Shown: positions 1-7,666 of the stretch, one piece after another
How positions within the stretch are numbered: the first letter of the stretch is position 1
How the letters are laid out: each line of letters opens with the position of its first letter
NCBI GenBank assembly: GCA_002360555.1
Contig: DEQS01000043.1
Span: 1-10,433, forward strand
Direction of reading: 5' to 3'
DNA from: Chloracidobacterium sp. UBA3360
GTDB taxonomy: Bacteria > Acidobacteriota > Blastocatellia > Pyrinomonadales > Pyrinomonadaceae
DNA: 10,433 nucleotides
Translations under genes and position numbers: made by a program
Notes under the pieces: generated by a model
What the model was told of the DNA's origin: nothing
The model's database searches: none
Seen by the model: only the letters and a program-made list of their open reading frames with translations

Positions 1-657
1 GGCGACTATATGCTGTACGGCACGGGCAGCGGCTGGGGCCGTCAAGAAACACGTGACGGGGCAAATCTTTTTGCCGCCAACTGGAAAACCGGCAGCGTGA
101 CCAATCTTCATCTGGATCACAACGTTGACCGCATCGAACCGCTCGGCGACGCAGCGGTTGTTGTAGGCACCAATGGGTCGGATCTTTATTTCTCGCCCGT
201 TGGCCTCGATGACGGAGCAAAGCTTTGGCCGAGCTACGTTCGCAAGAACGCTTCGCAAGGCGAACTTCGCAGCCACGGCTTTTTCTACAAGCCTGACGGC
301 GACGACAGCGGTTTGCTCGGCTTGCCGATCGCCCGCGAAGGCCGCAGCGGTTATCGGCATCTGACGGAAGATTCGGCAGCAATCATCTTCCTAAAAAACA
401 ACCGCCTCAATTTTAGCCAGATCGGCGAACTCGAAGCCCGCCCGGCCGACACCAACGACGGCTGCCGTGCGTCGTGTGTCGATTGGTACGGCAACGCCCG
501 TCCGATCTTTCTGCGAGGACGTATCTTTGCCCTGATGGGTTATGAGCTGGTCGAAGGAAAACTGAGCAAAGACCGGCTTCGCGAGGTCAGACGGGTCAAT
601 TATACGCCGCAAGGCTGGTGGCCCAACGACGACCGTTCCGACGAGGAAGAGGAATAA
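1..657 (+). CDS. C-terminal part of a beta-rich, propeller-like protein of unknown function (5' end outside window)
   Basis: The reading frame is open from the first base, so the gene begins upstream and only its last 218 residues are visible. The fragment is rich in glycine, aspartate and aromatics. Short strand-like stretches, such as RIEPLGDAAVVVGTNGSDLYF, recall blades of a beta-propeller, but I cannot assign a family. Near the C-terminus two cysteines lie four residues apart (DGCRASC), which could form a disulfide if the protein is exported. The protein ends in a charged tail with four consecutive glutamates before TAA. No transmembrane segment or catalytic motif is visible. The gene ends four bases before a strong terminator and converges on the dipeptidase gene. 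The coding call is firm; the fold is inference and the function is unknown. Confidence 0.75.
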   Translation, partial: GDYMLYGTGSGWGRQETRDGANLFAANWKTGSVTNLHLDHNVDRIEPLGDAAVVVGTNGSDLYFSPVGLDDGAKLWPSYVRKNASQGELRSHGFFYKPDGDDSGLLGLPIAREGRSGYRHLTEDSAAIIFLKNNRLNFSQIGELEARPADTNDGCRASCVDWYGNARPIFLRGRIFALMGYELVEGKLSKDRLREVRRVNYTPQGWWPNDDRSDEEEE

Positions 658-660
658 GGA

Positions 661-687
661 AAAAGGCGGCCTCAAGCCGCCTTTTTT
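661..687. terminator. Bidirectional intrinsic terminator between convergent genes
   Basis: A 10-bp perfect stem (AAAAGGCGGC at 661-670 with GCCGCCTTTT at 676-685) closes a five-base loop (CTCAA). It is followed by further T residues on the plus strand and preceded by A residues, which are a T tract on the minus strand. It can therefore end both the plus-strand propeller-like gene (stop at 655-657) and the minus-strand dipeptidase, whose TAA at 686-688 overlaps its edge. Confidence 0.9.
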
Positions 688-1954
688 ATTTGATACGTTT
701 CAAACTTCCCTGTCCGCTGATCTGGCGGTTGCCCGCGACCTTTTCCATTTGGGCCATTGCCCGCAGTAGGTTTTCGCCAAGCACCTTTTTGATGTCGGTC
801 TCGGAGTATCCACGGCGGAGCATTTCGTAGGTGACGAGGACTAGGTCTTCGGCTCCATTCATACCAGTTGGGAGCATCGGGACACCGTCGAAATCGGAAC
901 CAAGCCCGACGTAGTCTATCCCCGCGATCTTTTTGATGTGATCGATATGATCGACGATCCGGGCGTAGGTCGGCATGTAAATAGGATTAGCGTCCTCGAG
1001 TTTCCTGACTGCGTCGTCCAACGCTTTGCGATCGTTCTTGAACTGTTCGGCGAGGGCATCCATCTGCGGTTTGAGCCGTGCTGAGCGTTCGTTTTCCTCT
1101 TTGTTTGTGCGGGCGTCGAGGAACGACGGATAAAAATTGACCATGATCACGCCGCCGTTTTTTGCGACGCGTTTTAGGACGTCGTCCGGCACGTTGCGGG
1201 TGTGATCATTAACTCCGCGGGCTCCCGAATGTGATGCGATGACCGGAGCCGTCGACACGTCTAGCGCGTCGTTCATCATCTTGACCGAAATATGCGAGAT
1301 GTCGATGAACATTCCCAAACGGTTCATTTCGCGGACGACCTCTTTTCCAAAATCCGTCAGCCCGCCATGCTTTTCGTCGCGGTGAGCGTCACCCCAATTT
1401 GTCGCGACGTTGTGGGTCAGCGTCATATAGCGGACGCCGAGGCGATACATCACGCGCAGAGCCGCGAGCGAATCTTCCATCACATAGCCGCCCTCGATGC
1501 CCATCAGGATACAGATCTTGTTCTTTTTCTTTGCCTTGCGGATCTCATCCGCTGTCGTACAGGACACAAGGTCATTTGGGTTTCGTTCGACCTCGCGATA
1601 GGTCGCATCGATCATATCGACCGCACGATGCATCGCCCCGCCGGTTTTCATTGTGCTGCCAGATACGTAGATCGCAAAAAACTCGCCCGTAATGCCGCCC
1701 GCTTTGAGCCGCGATACATCAGTATGAAAGGGATCGCCGCCGAGGTGAAACTTCCCCGTCGTGCTATTCCGCAGGTCAGTGTCTTCGTCAACGAGCGGCG
1801 ACGTTATGTCGTTATGTCCGTCGATGACGATCGCTTTTTTATGGATCTTGACAGCCTTGGCCCAGATGGCGGGATCGGCCCCGACTGGCATCGTCTGAGA
1901 AAAGGCAGTAACGGATAACGTAAGCAGCAGGCAAATTGCGGGTATCTTTTTCAT
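686..1954 (-). CDS. Secreted membrane dipeptidase, peptidase family M19
   Basis: This 422-residue protein is a zinc-dependent M19 (renal dipeptidase-like) enzyme, a family that hydrolyses dipeptides, often with D-residues at the C-terminal side. It starts with a signal peptide (MKKIPAICLLLTLSVTAFSQ), so it should act in the periplasm or on the cell surface. Family metal and active-site positions can all be seen: His47 and Asp49 in DGHND, Glu154 in GIEGG, His221 in DISH, His242 in ASHSGAR, Arg253 in RNVPDD and the GSDFDG motif near 352-357. Length is normal for the family. The ATG at 1952-1954 is chosen because the signal peptide follows it directly; no clear Shine-Dalgarno sequence precedes it. 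It stands alone, divergent from the GGDEF-EAL gene. Likely jobs are peptide scavenging or recycling of wall-derived dipeptides. The exact substrate cannot be read from sequence. Confidence 0.93.
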   Translation of the reverse strand: MKKIPAICLLLTLSVTAFSQTMPVGADPAIWAKAVKIHKKAIVIDGHNDITSPLVDEDTDLRNSTTGKFHLGGDPFHTDVSRLKAGGITGEFFAIYVSGSTMKTGGAMHRAVDMIDATYREVERNPNDLVSCTTADEIRKAKKKNKICILMGIEGGYVMEDSLAALRVMYRLGVRYMTLTHNVATNWGDAHRDEKHGGLTDFGKEVVREMNRLGMFIDISHISVKMMNDALDVSTAPVIASHSGARGVNDHTRNVPDDVLKRVAKNGGVIMVNFYPSFLDARTNKEENERSARLKPQMDALAEQFKNDRKALDDAVRKLEDANPIYMPTYARIVDHIDHIKKIAGIDYVGLGSDFDGVPMLPTGMNGAEDLVLVTYEMLRRGYSETDIKKVLGENLLRAMAQMEKVAGNRQISGQGSLKRIK

Positions 1955-1979
1955 AATGTTAGTCGTGAAGAACGAGCTT

Positions 1980-2009
1980 AGTTTAACGCTTTCGCACGCT
2001 GATAAACAA
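1980..2009 (-). promoter_or_regulatory. Candidate sigma70-like promoter for the dipeptidase gene
   Basis: On the minus strand a TTGTTT box (2004-2009) lies 18 bases from a TAAACT box (1980-1985), about 25 bases upstream of the dipeptidase ATG. Both boxes are only partial matches to consensus. The -10 box overlaps TTTAACG (1982-1988), which also occurs as an arm of the inverted repeat at 2070-2088. This is a weak call from pattern alone. Confidence 0.3.
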
Positions 2010-2069
2010 TTCGTCAGACCTCGAAAAAAATGTGGTCAGAACCCCGCTATAAATGCTATTATGGTAATG

Positions 2070-2088
2070 CGTTAAACCTGATTTAACG
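2070..2088. repeat. Perfect 7-bp inverted repeat in the divergent intergenic region
   Basis: CGTTAAA (2070-2076) and TTTAACG (2082-2088) flank a five-base spacer (CCTGA). On the plus strand a run of six T follows at 2089-2094. The symmetry fits a dimeric regulator's operator; the T run would also fit a weak attenuator in the leader of the GGDEF-EAL gene, although the stem is AT-rich. A further copy of the TTTAACG arm lies at 1982-1988, near the dipeptidase start. The repeat is certain, its function is not. Confidence 0.5.
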
Positions 2089-2184
2089 TTTTTTCTTAGC
2101 AGTCCCGTCCACACGACTCAAAAATACTTTCGCTCCAAACCCTTTATTTAGAGCATTTTACCGTAGCCTGATCAGACAGCACAC

Positions 2185-2206
2185 ATTGCGGAAAGATCAC
2201 CGCAAT
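2185..2206. repeat. Perfect 7-bp inverted repeat just upstream of the GGDEF-EAL start codon
   Basis: ATTGCGG (2185-2191) and CCGCAAT (2200-2206) flank an eight-base spacer (AAAGATCA), ending 22 bases before the ATG at 2229. No T tract follows, so it is not an intrinsic terminator. It could be an operator or a hairpin in the 5' leader. No ribosome binding site is visible between it and the ATG. Confidence 0.45.
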
Positions 2207-2228
2207 TGCCTGTTATAGATCGCCCGAA

Positions 2229-5200
2229 ATGGCAAAAAAAACGTCCAATTCAAAAATAGATCCGGTAAATTCGCCGGCCGTGGATAGCACATTTCGCAGC
2301 TTCATCGAGAACCTGCCGGTGATGTTCTATGCCGTCGAGCCGGTCCAGCCACATTTGCCGATCTACATAAGCCCGACGTTTGAGCGATTCGGTTATCCGC
2401 TGGACCGATGGCTGACCGATAGCGATATTTGGGACCAGGTCATACATCCTGATGACCGCGAGCATGTGCTCGGTTCCACGCGCTCTGCAATGCGAAAGGG
2501 CGAAAGCATCGATTTTGAATATCGCGTCATTTGCAAAAACGGCGACATCGTCTGGGTCCGCGACCGAAGCTGTTTTGTTAAGGGCAAGGACGGCGAGTTG
2601 ATCTGTTGGCAGGGTGTGATACTCGATGTCACCGAGCGAAAGCTCGCGCAACAGGAGCTCGAAAAAAGGGAAAAACTTTATCGAACGCTCGCCCGCACGA
2701 TACCAAAGACGGCCGTACTGCTCTTTGACCACAACCACCGTTACACCCTCGCCGACGGCGAACAGCTCAAACATCACGACTGGACGACGGAGATGTTTGA
2801 GAACCGAACCCTGTCCGAGGTCTTTCCGCCGGAGATCGTAGACGAGTGGACCGGTTATTACGAACGCGCACTAAAAGGCGAACGCGTTGTCCTCGACATG
2901 GATAATGAGGAAGGCGCGTTTCAAGTAAGTATCTTGCCGGTTCGAAACGAAAACGACGAGATCTTTGCCGGTATGGTGATGTGGCAGGACATTACTGAAC
3001 GCAAACGCACAGGTGATGCTTTGCAGGAAAGCGAGGCGCGTTACCGCCAACTATTTGAAAATGCAAACGACATAATTTACGTCCACGATCTCGATGGCAA
3101 CTACATCTCGATGAACAACGCGAGCGAGCGCATTTTTGGGTACACCCGCGAAGAGGCTCTGTCGCTCAACATGAGTCAGATCATCGCCCCCGAGCACATG
3201 AAGCTCGTCAAGCAAAATTTGCTCAAAAAGATCAAGGGCGACGCGGGCCAAACGGTTTATGAGGTCGATTGTATCCGCAAAGACGGCAGCCGCGTCACGC
3301 TGGAGGTCAACAGCAGCACGATCACGAAAGACGGCGAGGCCGTCGCAGTTCAGGGCATCGCCCGCGATATTACCGCCCGCAAATTTGCCGAAGAGTTGAG
3401 CCGCAAAAACGAGGAGCGTTACAAAGACCTGTTTGAAAACGCCAACGACCTTATTTATACCCATGATCTGAACGGCAACTTTACATCCTTAAACCGGGCC
3501 GGCGAGATCATCACCGGCTACAGCCGCGAAGAGGCCTTGCAGATGAACATCGCCAAAGTCGTCGCCCCCGAGTACCTCGAAGGTGCCCGGACGATGACCG
3601 CCCGCAAGATCGAGGACGAGCGTCCGACGACTTACGAGCTCGAGATCATTGCAAAAGATGGCAGACGCGTCCCGCTCGATCTGAGCACGCGTCTTATCGT
3701 TAACGACGGTATGCCGGTCGGCGTCCAGGGCATCGCCCGTGACATCAGCGAACGGCGTCGCGTCGAAAATTCGCTTCGTGAAACACTCTCGCTTTTCACC
3801 ACCACATTCGAATCGACCGCTGACGGCATCGTCGTCATGAGCCTCGACAGGCAGATCGTCACATGTAACAAGAAATTCATGGAAATGTGGGACGTCGATC
3901 CGGCAATAATCGAGAATAAGGACGGGGCAGCACTTGTTAGGCACGTTGCCGGCAAATTGGTGAACCGGGATGAATTTCTGCAACGGCTGAAAGATACCTA
4001 CGATACCCCAAACGAGACGATCTCGGAGATACTCGAGCTTGCGGACGGACGCCTGATCGAACGTTATTCGCAACCGCAGTATCTCGAAGGCAATGCGATC
4101 GGCCGCGTCGCCAGTTTTCGCGACATCACCGAGCGCAGCCGTGCAGAAGAAAAGCTCCGCTACTACGCTCTGCACGATACGTTGACCGACCTGCCAAACC
4201 GCGTCTCGTTCATGAACCACCTCAAGCAGGCCGTCGAGCGTGCCGAGGGTAATGATTACGCAAAATTTGCCGTCCTTTTTCTTGATCTCGACCGCTTTAA
4301 GGTGATCAACGATAGTCTCGGCCATGCGGTCGGCGACAAGCTCCTCGTAGCAATCGCTGCAAAGCTCACGGCTTGTGTTCGTCCGGGCGACATCGTTGCG
4401 CGGCTCGGCGGCGACGAATTTACCATCCTGCTCAACCGCAGCGGTGACGCAAATGAGGTCGCCCACGTGGCCGAACGCCTGCAAACAGCTATCTCCGAAC
4501 CGTTTAAGATCGACAATTACGAGGTCTTTACGACCGCGAGTATCGGTATCGTCGTCTCAAGCAACGTCGAGCGGCGTGCCGAAGATTTCCTTCGCGACGC
4601 CGACGCCGCGATGTATCGTGCAAAAGAATCGGGTAAGGCCCGCTATGAGATATTTGACCGCGAGATGCACGTCCGCAACATGAATCTGCTACAGGTCGAG
4701 ACCGATCTGCGTCACGCCGTCGAACGGAACGAGTTTGAGGTGCATTATCAGCCGATCGTCGACCTGACGACCGGCCGCGTGCAGGAATTCGAAGCTCTTA
4801 TCCGTTGGCGTCACCCGAAACACGGGCTCATCGCGCCAAACGAATTCGTCGCCGTTGCCGAAGAAACCGGCCTTATCGTCCACATCGGCAAATGGATAAT
4901 CGAAGAATCGTGCCGCCAGACCGCCGAGTGGCAGCAACGTTATACGTTCCCGCTCTCGATCAGCGTCAACCTCTCAGCCAAACAGCTCATGCACCCGACG
5001 CTCACGGGCCAGGTCAAAGACATCCTCGCCCGCACCGGCCTTGATGCGAAACAATTAAAGCTTGAGGTCACCGAAAGCACCGTTATGGAACACAGCGAAC
5101 GCTCGCTCAAGGTGCTACAAGAGCTGGACGAACTCGGCATTGCGCTATCGACCGACGATTTCGGCACCGGCTACTCGAGCCTCAGCTATCTCCAGCGTTT

Positions 5201-5525
5201 CCCTTTCGAACGCATCAAGATCGACCGCTCGTTCATCAACGTCCTCGAATCCGACGAAAAGAGCGGCCTCATCGTCAAAACAATTCTCATGCTTGGCGAA
5301 AATCTCGGCATCGAGGTAGTCGCCGAAGGCGTCGAGACGCTCCGGCAGCTCGAACTGCTCCGCGAACTCGGCTGCAAAGCCGGCCAAGGCTACCTCTTCT
5401 CCCGCCCCGTCACCGCCCCTGAGGCCGAAAAATTCATAAGACAAGGTGCCGACCTCTCCGGATTCAGCAACGAGATCGATTTCATCGACGCCGGCCCCGT
5501 GATCGAAGTCTCAGATGTGCAGTAA
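2229..5525 (+). CDS. Multi-PAS bifunctional diguanylate cyclase/phosphodiesterase (PAS x5-GGDEF-EAL)
   Basis: This 1098-residue protein makes and/or breaks down cyclic di-GMP. Five PAS-like units occupy roughly residues 20-138, 146-260, 268-388, 392-512 and 516-638, most ending in the PAC-type tail D(I/V)(T/S)xR(K/R/S). The second unit is the most divergent. GGDEF (about 641-810) carries an intact GGDEF at 727-731 and an RxxD inhibitory site (R718, D721) five residues ahead. EAL (about 822-1075) carries EAL at 855-857 and the usual catalytic set: N914, E946, D976-D977, K997, E1033 and Q1053. On sequence, both activities are possible. No signal peptide or membrane helix is seen, so it is a cytoplasmic sensor; PAS ligands cannot be predicted. 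The start is the ATG nearest the first PAS unit; no Shine-Dalgarno is visible. It is monocistronic and divergent from the dipeptidase. Confidence 0.95.
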   Translation: MAKKTSNSKIDPVNSPAVDSTFRSFIENLPVMFYAVEPVQPHLPIYISPTFERFGYPLDRWLTDSDIWDQVIHPDDREHVLGSTRSAMRKGESIDFEYRVICKNGDIVWVRDRSCFVKGKDGELICWQGVILDVTERKLAQQELEKREKLYRTLARTIPKTAVLLFDHNHRYTLADGEQLKHHDWTTEMFENRTLSEVFPPEIVDEWTGYYERALKGERVVLDMDNEEGAFQVSILPVRNENDEIFAGMVMWQDITERKRTGDALQESEARYRQLFENANDIIYVHDLDGNYISMNNASERIFGYTREEALSLNMSQIIAPEHMKLVKQNLLKKIKGDAGQTVYEVDCIRKDGSRVTLEVNSSTITKDGEAVAVQGIARDITARKFAEELSRKNEERYKDLFENANDLIYTHDLNGNFTSLNRAGEIITGYSREEALQMNIAKVVAPEYLEGARTMTARKIEDERPTTYELEIIAKDGRRVPLDLSTRLIVNDGMPVGVQGIARDISERRRVENSLRETLSLFTTTFESTADGIVVMSLDRQIVTCNKKFMEMWDVDPAIIENKDGAALVRHVAGKLVNRDEFLQRLKDTYDTPNETISEILELADGRLIERYSQPQYLEGNAIGRVASFRDITERSRAEEKLRYYALHDTLTDLPNRVSFMNHLKQAVERAEGNDYAKFAVLFLDLDRFKVINDSLGHAVGDKLLVAIAAKLTACVRPGDIVARLGGDEFTILLNRSGDANEVAHVAERLQTAISEPFKIDNYEVFTTASIGIVVSSNVERRAEDFLRDADAAMYRAKESGKARYEIFDREMHVRNMNLLQVETDLRHAVERNEFEVHYQPIVDLTTGRVQEFEALIRWRHPKHGLIAPNEFVAVAEETGLIVHIGKWIIEESCRQTAEWQQRYTFPLSISVNLSAKQLMHPTLTGQVKDILARTGLDAKQLKLEVTESTVMEHSERSLKVLQELDELGIALSTDDFGTGYSSLSYLQRFPFERIKIDRSFINVLESDEKSGLIVKTILMLGENLGIEVVAEGVETLRQLELLRELGCKAGQGYLFSRPVTAPEAEKFIRQGADLSGFSNEIDFIDAGPVIEVSDVQ

Positions 5526-5649
5526 GAGCCACCTTATTTCAAAAGACCTCGGTTAGGGGGAACTAAACCCCTCTAGAATTTGTTTCGCGAACGCGCTCAG
5601 AGTCTCAGACTAGATCGGATTTGGTCACGCTATCAAAAGCTTAAGCCAT

Positions 5650-5672
5650 AAAATCAATGAATTAACCATTGA
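5650..5672 (-). terminator. Weak candidate terminator overlapping the sbtB stop codon
   Basis: TCAATG (5654-5659) and CATTGA (5667-5672) form a 6-bp stem with a seven-base loop. On the minus strand it is followed by four T (5650-5653). The stem is AT-rich and overlaps the final codons and TGA of sbtB, so termination would be inefficient. Confidence 0.35.
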
Positions 5673-5947
5673 GCTTCGGATACTAGGCAGACGCCGCCGC
5701 GTTGTTTTAGGATCGGGCGGATCGTTTCGACGATGAGGTCGAGTTTGTCTTCGGGGCAGACTGTGAGAACGTATGAATTGGCGAAAACCCGTGTCAGGTC
5801 GCCGCCGCTACGCACGCCTCGGTCGCCCTTCCCGGTCGCGTCTTTGATGACGGTGTAACCCGATACACCGGCTTGGTCGAGCAGGTTTAGCAGCGACGGC
5901 AGCTCAAATTCGTCGATGATGATCTCGATCTTTTTTACGGGTATCAT
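5654..5947 (-). CDS. sbtB: PII-like signalling protein SbtB, regulator of the SbtA bicarbonate permease
   Basis: This 97-residue protein has the PII-like ferredoxin fold pattern: a first strand (VKKIEIIID), a helix, then GYTV (30-33), a flexible T-loop region with GKGDRG (39-44) and a second strand (NSYVLTVC). SbtB proteins in cyanobacteria form trimers that bind adenine nucleotides, including cAMP, and control SbtA; that role is inferred here from similarity and from gene order. The frame extends five codons upstream to a TTG, but the ATG at 5945-5947 is preferred because GGAG lies nine bases before it. This also removes an overlap with sbtA and leaves a five-base gap. The cysteine-containing C-terminal loop (CGPxGC) of many cyanobacterial SbtB proteins is absent; this protein ends EAQWLIH. 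A general PII-like protein is the fallback call. Confidence 0.85.
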   Translation of the reverse strand: MIPVKKIEIIIDEFELPSLLNLLDQAGVSGYTVIKDATGKGDRGVRSGGDLTRVFANSYVLTVCPEDKLDLIVETIRPILKQRGGVCLVSEAQWLIH

Positions 5948-5952
5948 AGTGT

Positions 5953-6924
5953 TTAGCTCCAAATTCGATTGATAACGGCCAGATAAAGCGGCATTCCTGC
6001 GATGATGTTAAACGGAAACGTGATCGCGAGCGACATCGGCACGTACAGGCTCGGATTCGCCTCAGGGATCGAAAGCCGCATCGCCGCCGGAACCGCGATA
6101 TACGACGCACTCGCACAAAGAATTGTGAACATAAATGCGTCGCCCTGCGATAGACCTAAAGCATATGCCAGAGGTATCGCAATGGTAGCGTTGACGAGCG
6201 GCAGCAGGATACCAAACCCTGCCAGGAATACGCCTGCTTTCTTAAGATCGCCCAGCCTTTTTGCCGCGACTATCCCCATATCAAGCAAAAAGAAACACAA
6301 CACGCCGGTGAAAATGTCGGTCGTAAAAGGTTTTAGAGCTTTTGCTCCGGCTTCGCCCGAAAGTATGCCGATAACAAGGCTCCCCATGATCAGAAGCACT
6401 GACCCGTTAAAGAACGCGTCTCGCCATAATTCGCTCCAAGAGAAGGCGAAACCGCTCCGGTCACTCGAACGCAGACGATAGAGCACTACGGCAACGATGA
6501 TCGCCGGCGATTCCATCAGAGCCATCGCCGCAACCATATATCCGCCGTAAGGGATGGATAACTTATCGAGAAACGCCGTGGCGGTGATAAACGTTACGGC
6601 ACTGACCGATCCGTACGTGGCCGCGATCGCTGCGGCGTCGGCTACGGATAGTTTCCGCCGCAAAATGAAAAACGCGTAAAGCGGAACCACCGAAGCCATA
6701 ACAGTGGCGGCGGCGAGCGTAATTGCAACTTGTAATTGCAACCCGCTCGCCGCGATGCCGACACCGCCCTTTAAACCTATGGCAAAGAGCAGATAAAGCG
6801 AGAGGATCTTTGGGATCGGAGGAGGTATCTCCAGGTCCGATCTGACCGAGACCGCCAACACGCCAAGAAAGAAAAACAGGATCGGCGGATTGAGAAAATT
6901 ACCGATCACCAAGTTAGCGTCCAT
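5953..6924 (-). CDS. sbtA: Sodium-dependent bicarbonate permease SbtA
   Basis: This 323-residue inner-membrane protein belongs to the SbtA family, which takes up bicarbonate with sodium. It is hydrophobic throughout, with about ten membrane segments. Family-like stretches are LNPPILFFFLGVLAV (11-25), LSLYLLFAIGLKGG (41-54), TYGSVSAVTFITA (103-115), ALMESPAIIVAV (135-146), the repeat-related ASASYIAVPAAMR (271-283) and ITFPFNIIAGMPLY (301-314). It is shorter than the roughly 370-residue cyanobacterial protein, mostly in the central cytoplasmic linker. The ATG at 6924 fits the family N-terminus, although no Shine-Dalgarno is visible; leaderless translation is possible. sbtB follows after five bases, which supports the assignment. 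In a non-photosynthetic host it may supply bicarbonate for carboxylases or help with pH control; this is inference, as is any other anion specificity. Confidence 0.9.
   Translation of the reverse strand: MDANLVIGNFLNPPILFFFLGVLAVSVRSDLEIPPPIPKILSLYLLFAIGLKGGVGIAASGLQLQVAITLAAATVMASVVPLYAFFILRRKLSVADAAAIAATYGSVSAVTFITATAFLDKLSIPYGGYMVAAMALMESPAIIVAVVLYRLRSSDRSGFAFSWSELWRDAFFNGSVLLIMGSLVIGILSGEAGAKALKPFTTDIFTGVLCFFLLDMGIVAAKRLGDLKKAGVFLAGFGILLPLVNATIAIPLAYALGLSQGDAFMFTILCASASYIAVPAAMRLSIPEANPSLYVPMSLAITFPFNIIAGMPLYLAVINRIWS
5957..5960 (-). promoter_or_regulatory. Ribosome binding site that fixes the sbtB start
   Basis: GGAG on the minus strand, inside the last codons of sbtA, lies nine bases before the ATG at 5947. 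It favours this ATG over the upstream in-frame TTG at 5962 and suggests translational coupling of sbtB to sbtA. Confidence 0.6.
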
Positions 6925-6994
6925 ATCAAAAACGATACCAGTTAGCCTGGAAATCTCGCAACTCTGTGTTATCGCCGATCATGGACATCAAGTT

Positions 6995-7666
6995 TCAGAG
7001 CTGAACCCTGAAAATAGTCCCAATGATGTGCAAATCTCCGGGTCGGCTAAAGCTGTCATTTTGCCGCATATAATATATTTCTCCGGTCAGACGCTCATTA
7101 AGTTTCTTGTTAGCTCCAACAGCAAACCGGTTTCGAGCCCATCTGTTTAAGATCGAATCGTAGAACACTTCGTTTGAAGCAAATATATTAAATTTCGTGT
7201 TCCCTGCCTCGACAGGGTGCTCGACCCGCAGACGATTGCGATAACGCGTAGAGTCGATGCGAGAATTCCTAAACCGGCGTTCGACCCAGTTACGATTACT
7301 TACCGTGAACTTACGGATCGGGAATTTTAGAGTTCCGGCGACTATAAAGTTGCTGCTGTAATTCTTGCGCCCGTTGGATGGCTGGTTAGCTACGTACAAA
7401 TAACCAGTCTCGAACGTCAGAAACTTGCTTGCCTTATATGCAATTGAAATTGCTCCGCGTTCGCTCACAGGATGGCTTAGTCCACGGCCTAAACGGAATG
7501 TACCTGTAAACACTAGATCGACCTTTTTATGTAGCGGCATAGTAACCTGTACATCGTTCCAGAGCTGAGTATCATCGGTCGGCGCCGGAAAAACGTTTTG
7601 TGCTGGGGTTTGCCCGGCGGAAAACGTAAAGATCACACAAAACGCGATGAAATAGTACCGATACAT
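6995..7666 (-). CDS. DUF2490-like outer-membrane beta-barrel protein
   Basis: This 223-residue protein begins with a signal peptide (about 1-22, MYRYYFIAFCVIFTFSAGQTP). It continues with an early D-x-Q-L-W motif (TQLWND, 33-38) and alternating polar/hydrophobic strands rich in Arg, Asn and aromatics, which is the pattern of DUF2490 proteins, a family of predicted outer-membrane beta-barrels of unknown function. Typical strand stretches are RGAISIAYKASKFLTFETGY and GEIYYMRQN. It ends FRVQL rather than in a terminal Phe. The ATG at 7666 overlaps the TAA of the TerC gene by one base (TAATG) and is preceded at seven bases by GGAGG (7674-7678), so it is translationally coupled and belongs to the riboswitch operon. 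It might form an outer-membrane pore or a surface component linked to metal export, but nothing in the sequence proves this. Confidence 0.8.
   Translation of the reverse strand: MYRYYFIAFCVIFTFSAGQTPAQNVFPAPTDDTQLWNDVQVTMPLHKKVDLVFTGTFRLGRGLSHPVSERGAISIAYKASKFLTFETGYLYVANQPSNGRKNYSSNFIVAGTLKFPIRKFTVSNRNWVERRFRNSRIDSTRYRNRLRVEHPVEAGNTKFNIFASNEVFYDSILNRWARNRFAVGANKKLNERLTGEIYYMRQNDSFSRPGDLHIIGTIFRVQL

Noticed and set aside
1292..1918. 208-residue open frame on the plus strand opposite the dipeptidase
   Set aside because: The opposite strand encodes the conserved M19 catalytic motifs over the same bases; this frame shows no family features.
3489..4484. Long open frame on the minus strand opposite the GGDEF-EAL gene
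   Set aside because: It is antisense to the conserved PAS5 and GGDEF coding sequence, has no recognisable domain, and arises from codon bias of the real gene.
5555..5572. AGGGG...CCCCT hairpin after the GGDEF-EAL gene as an intrinsic terminator
   Set aside because: The stem is only 5 bp and is not followed by a T tract on either strand. The 128-base gap otherwise shows only an 8-bp palindrome (GCTTAAGC at 5639-5646).
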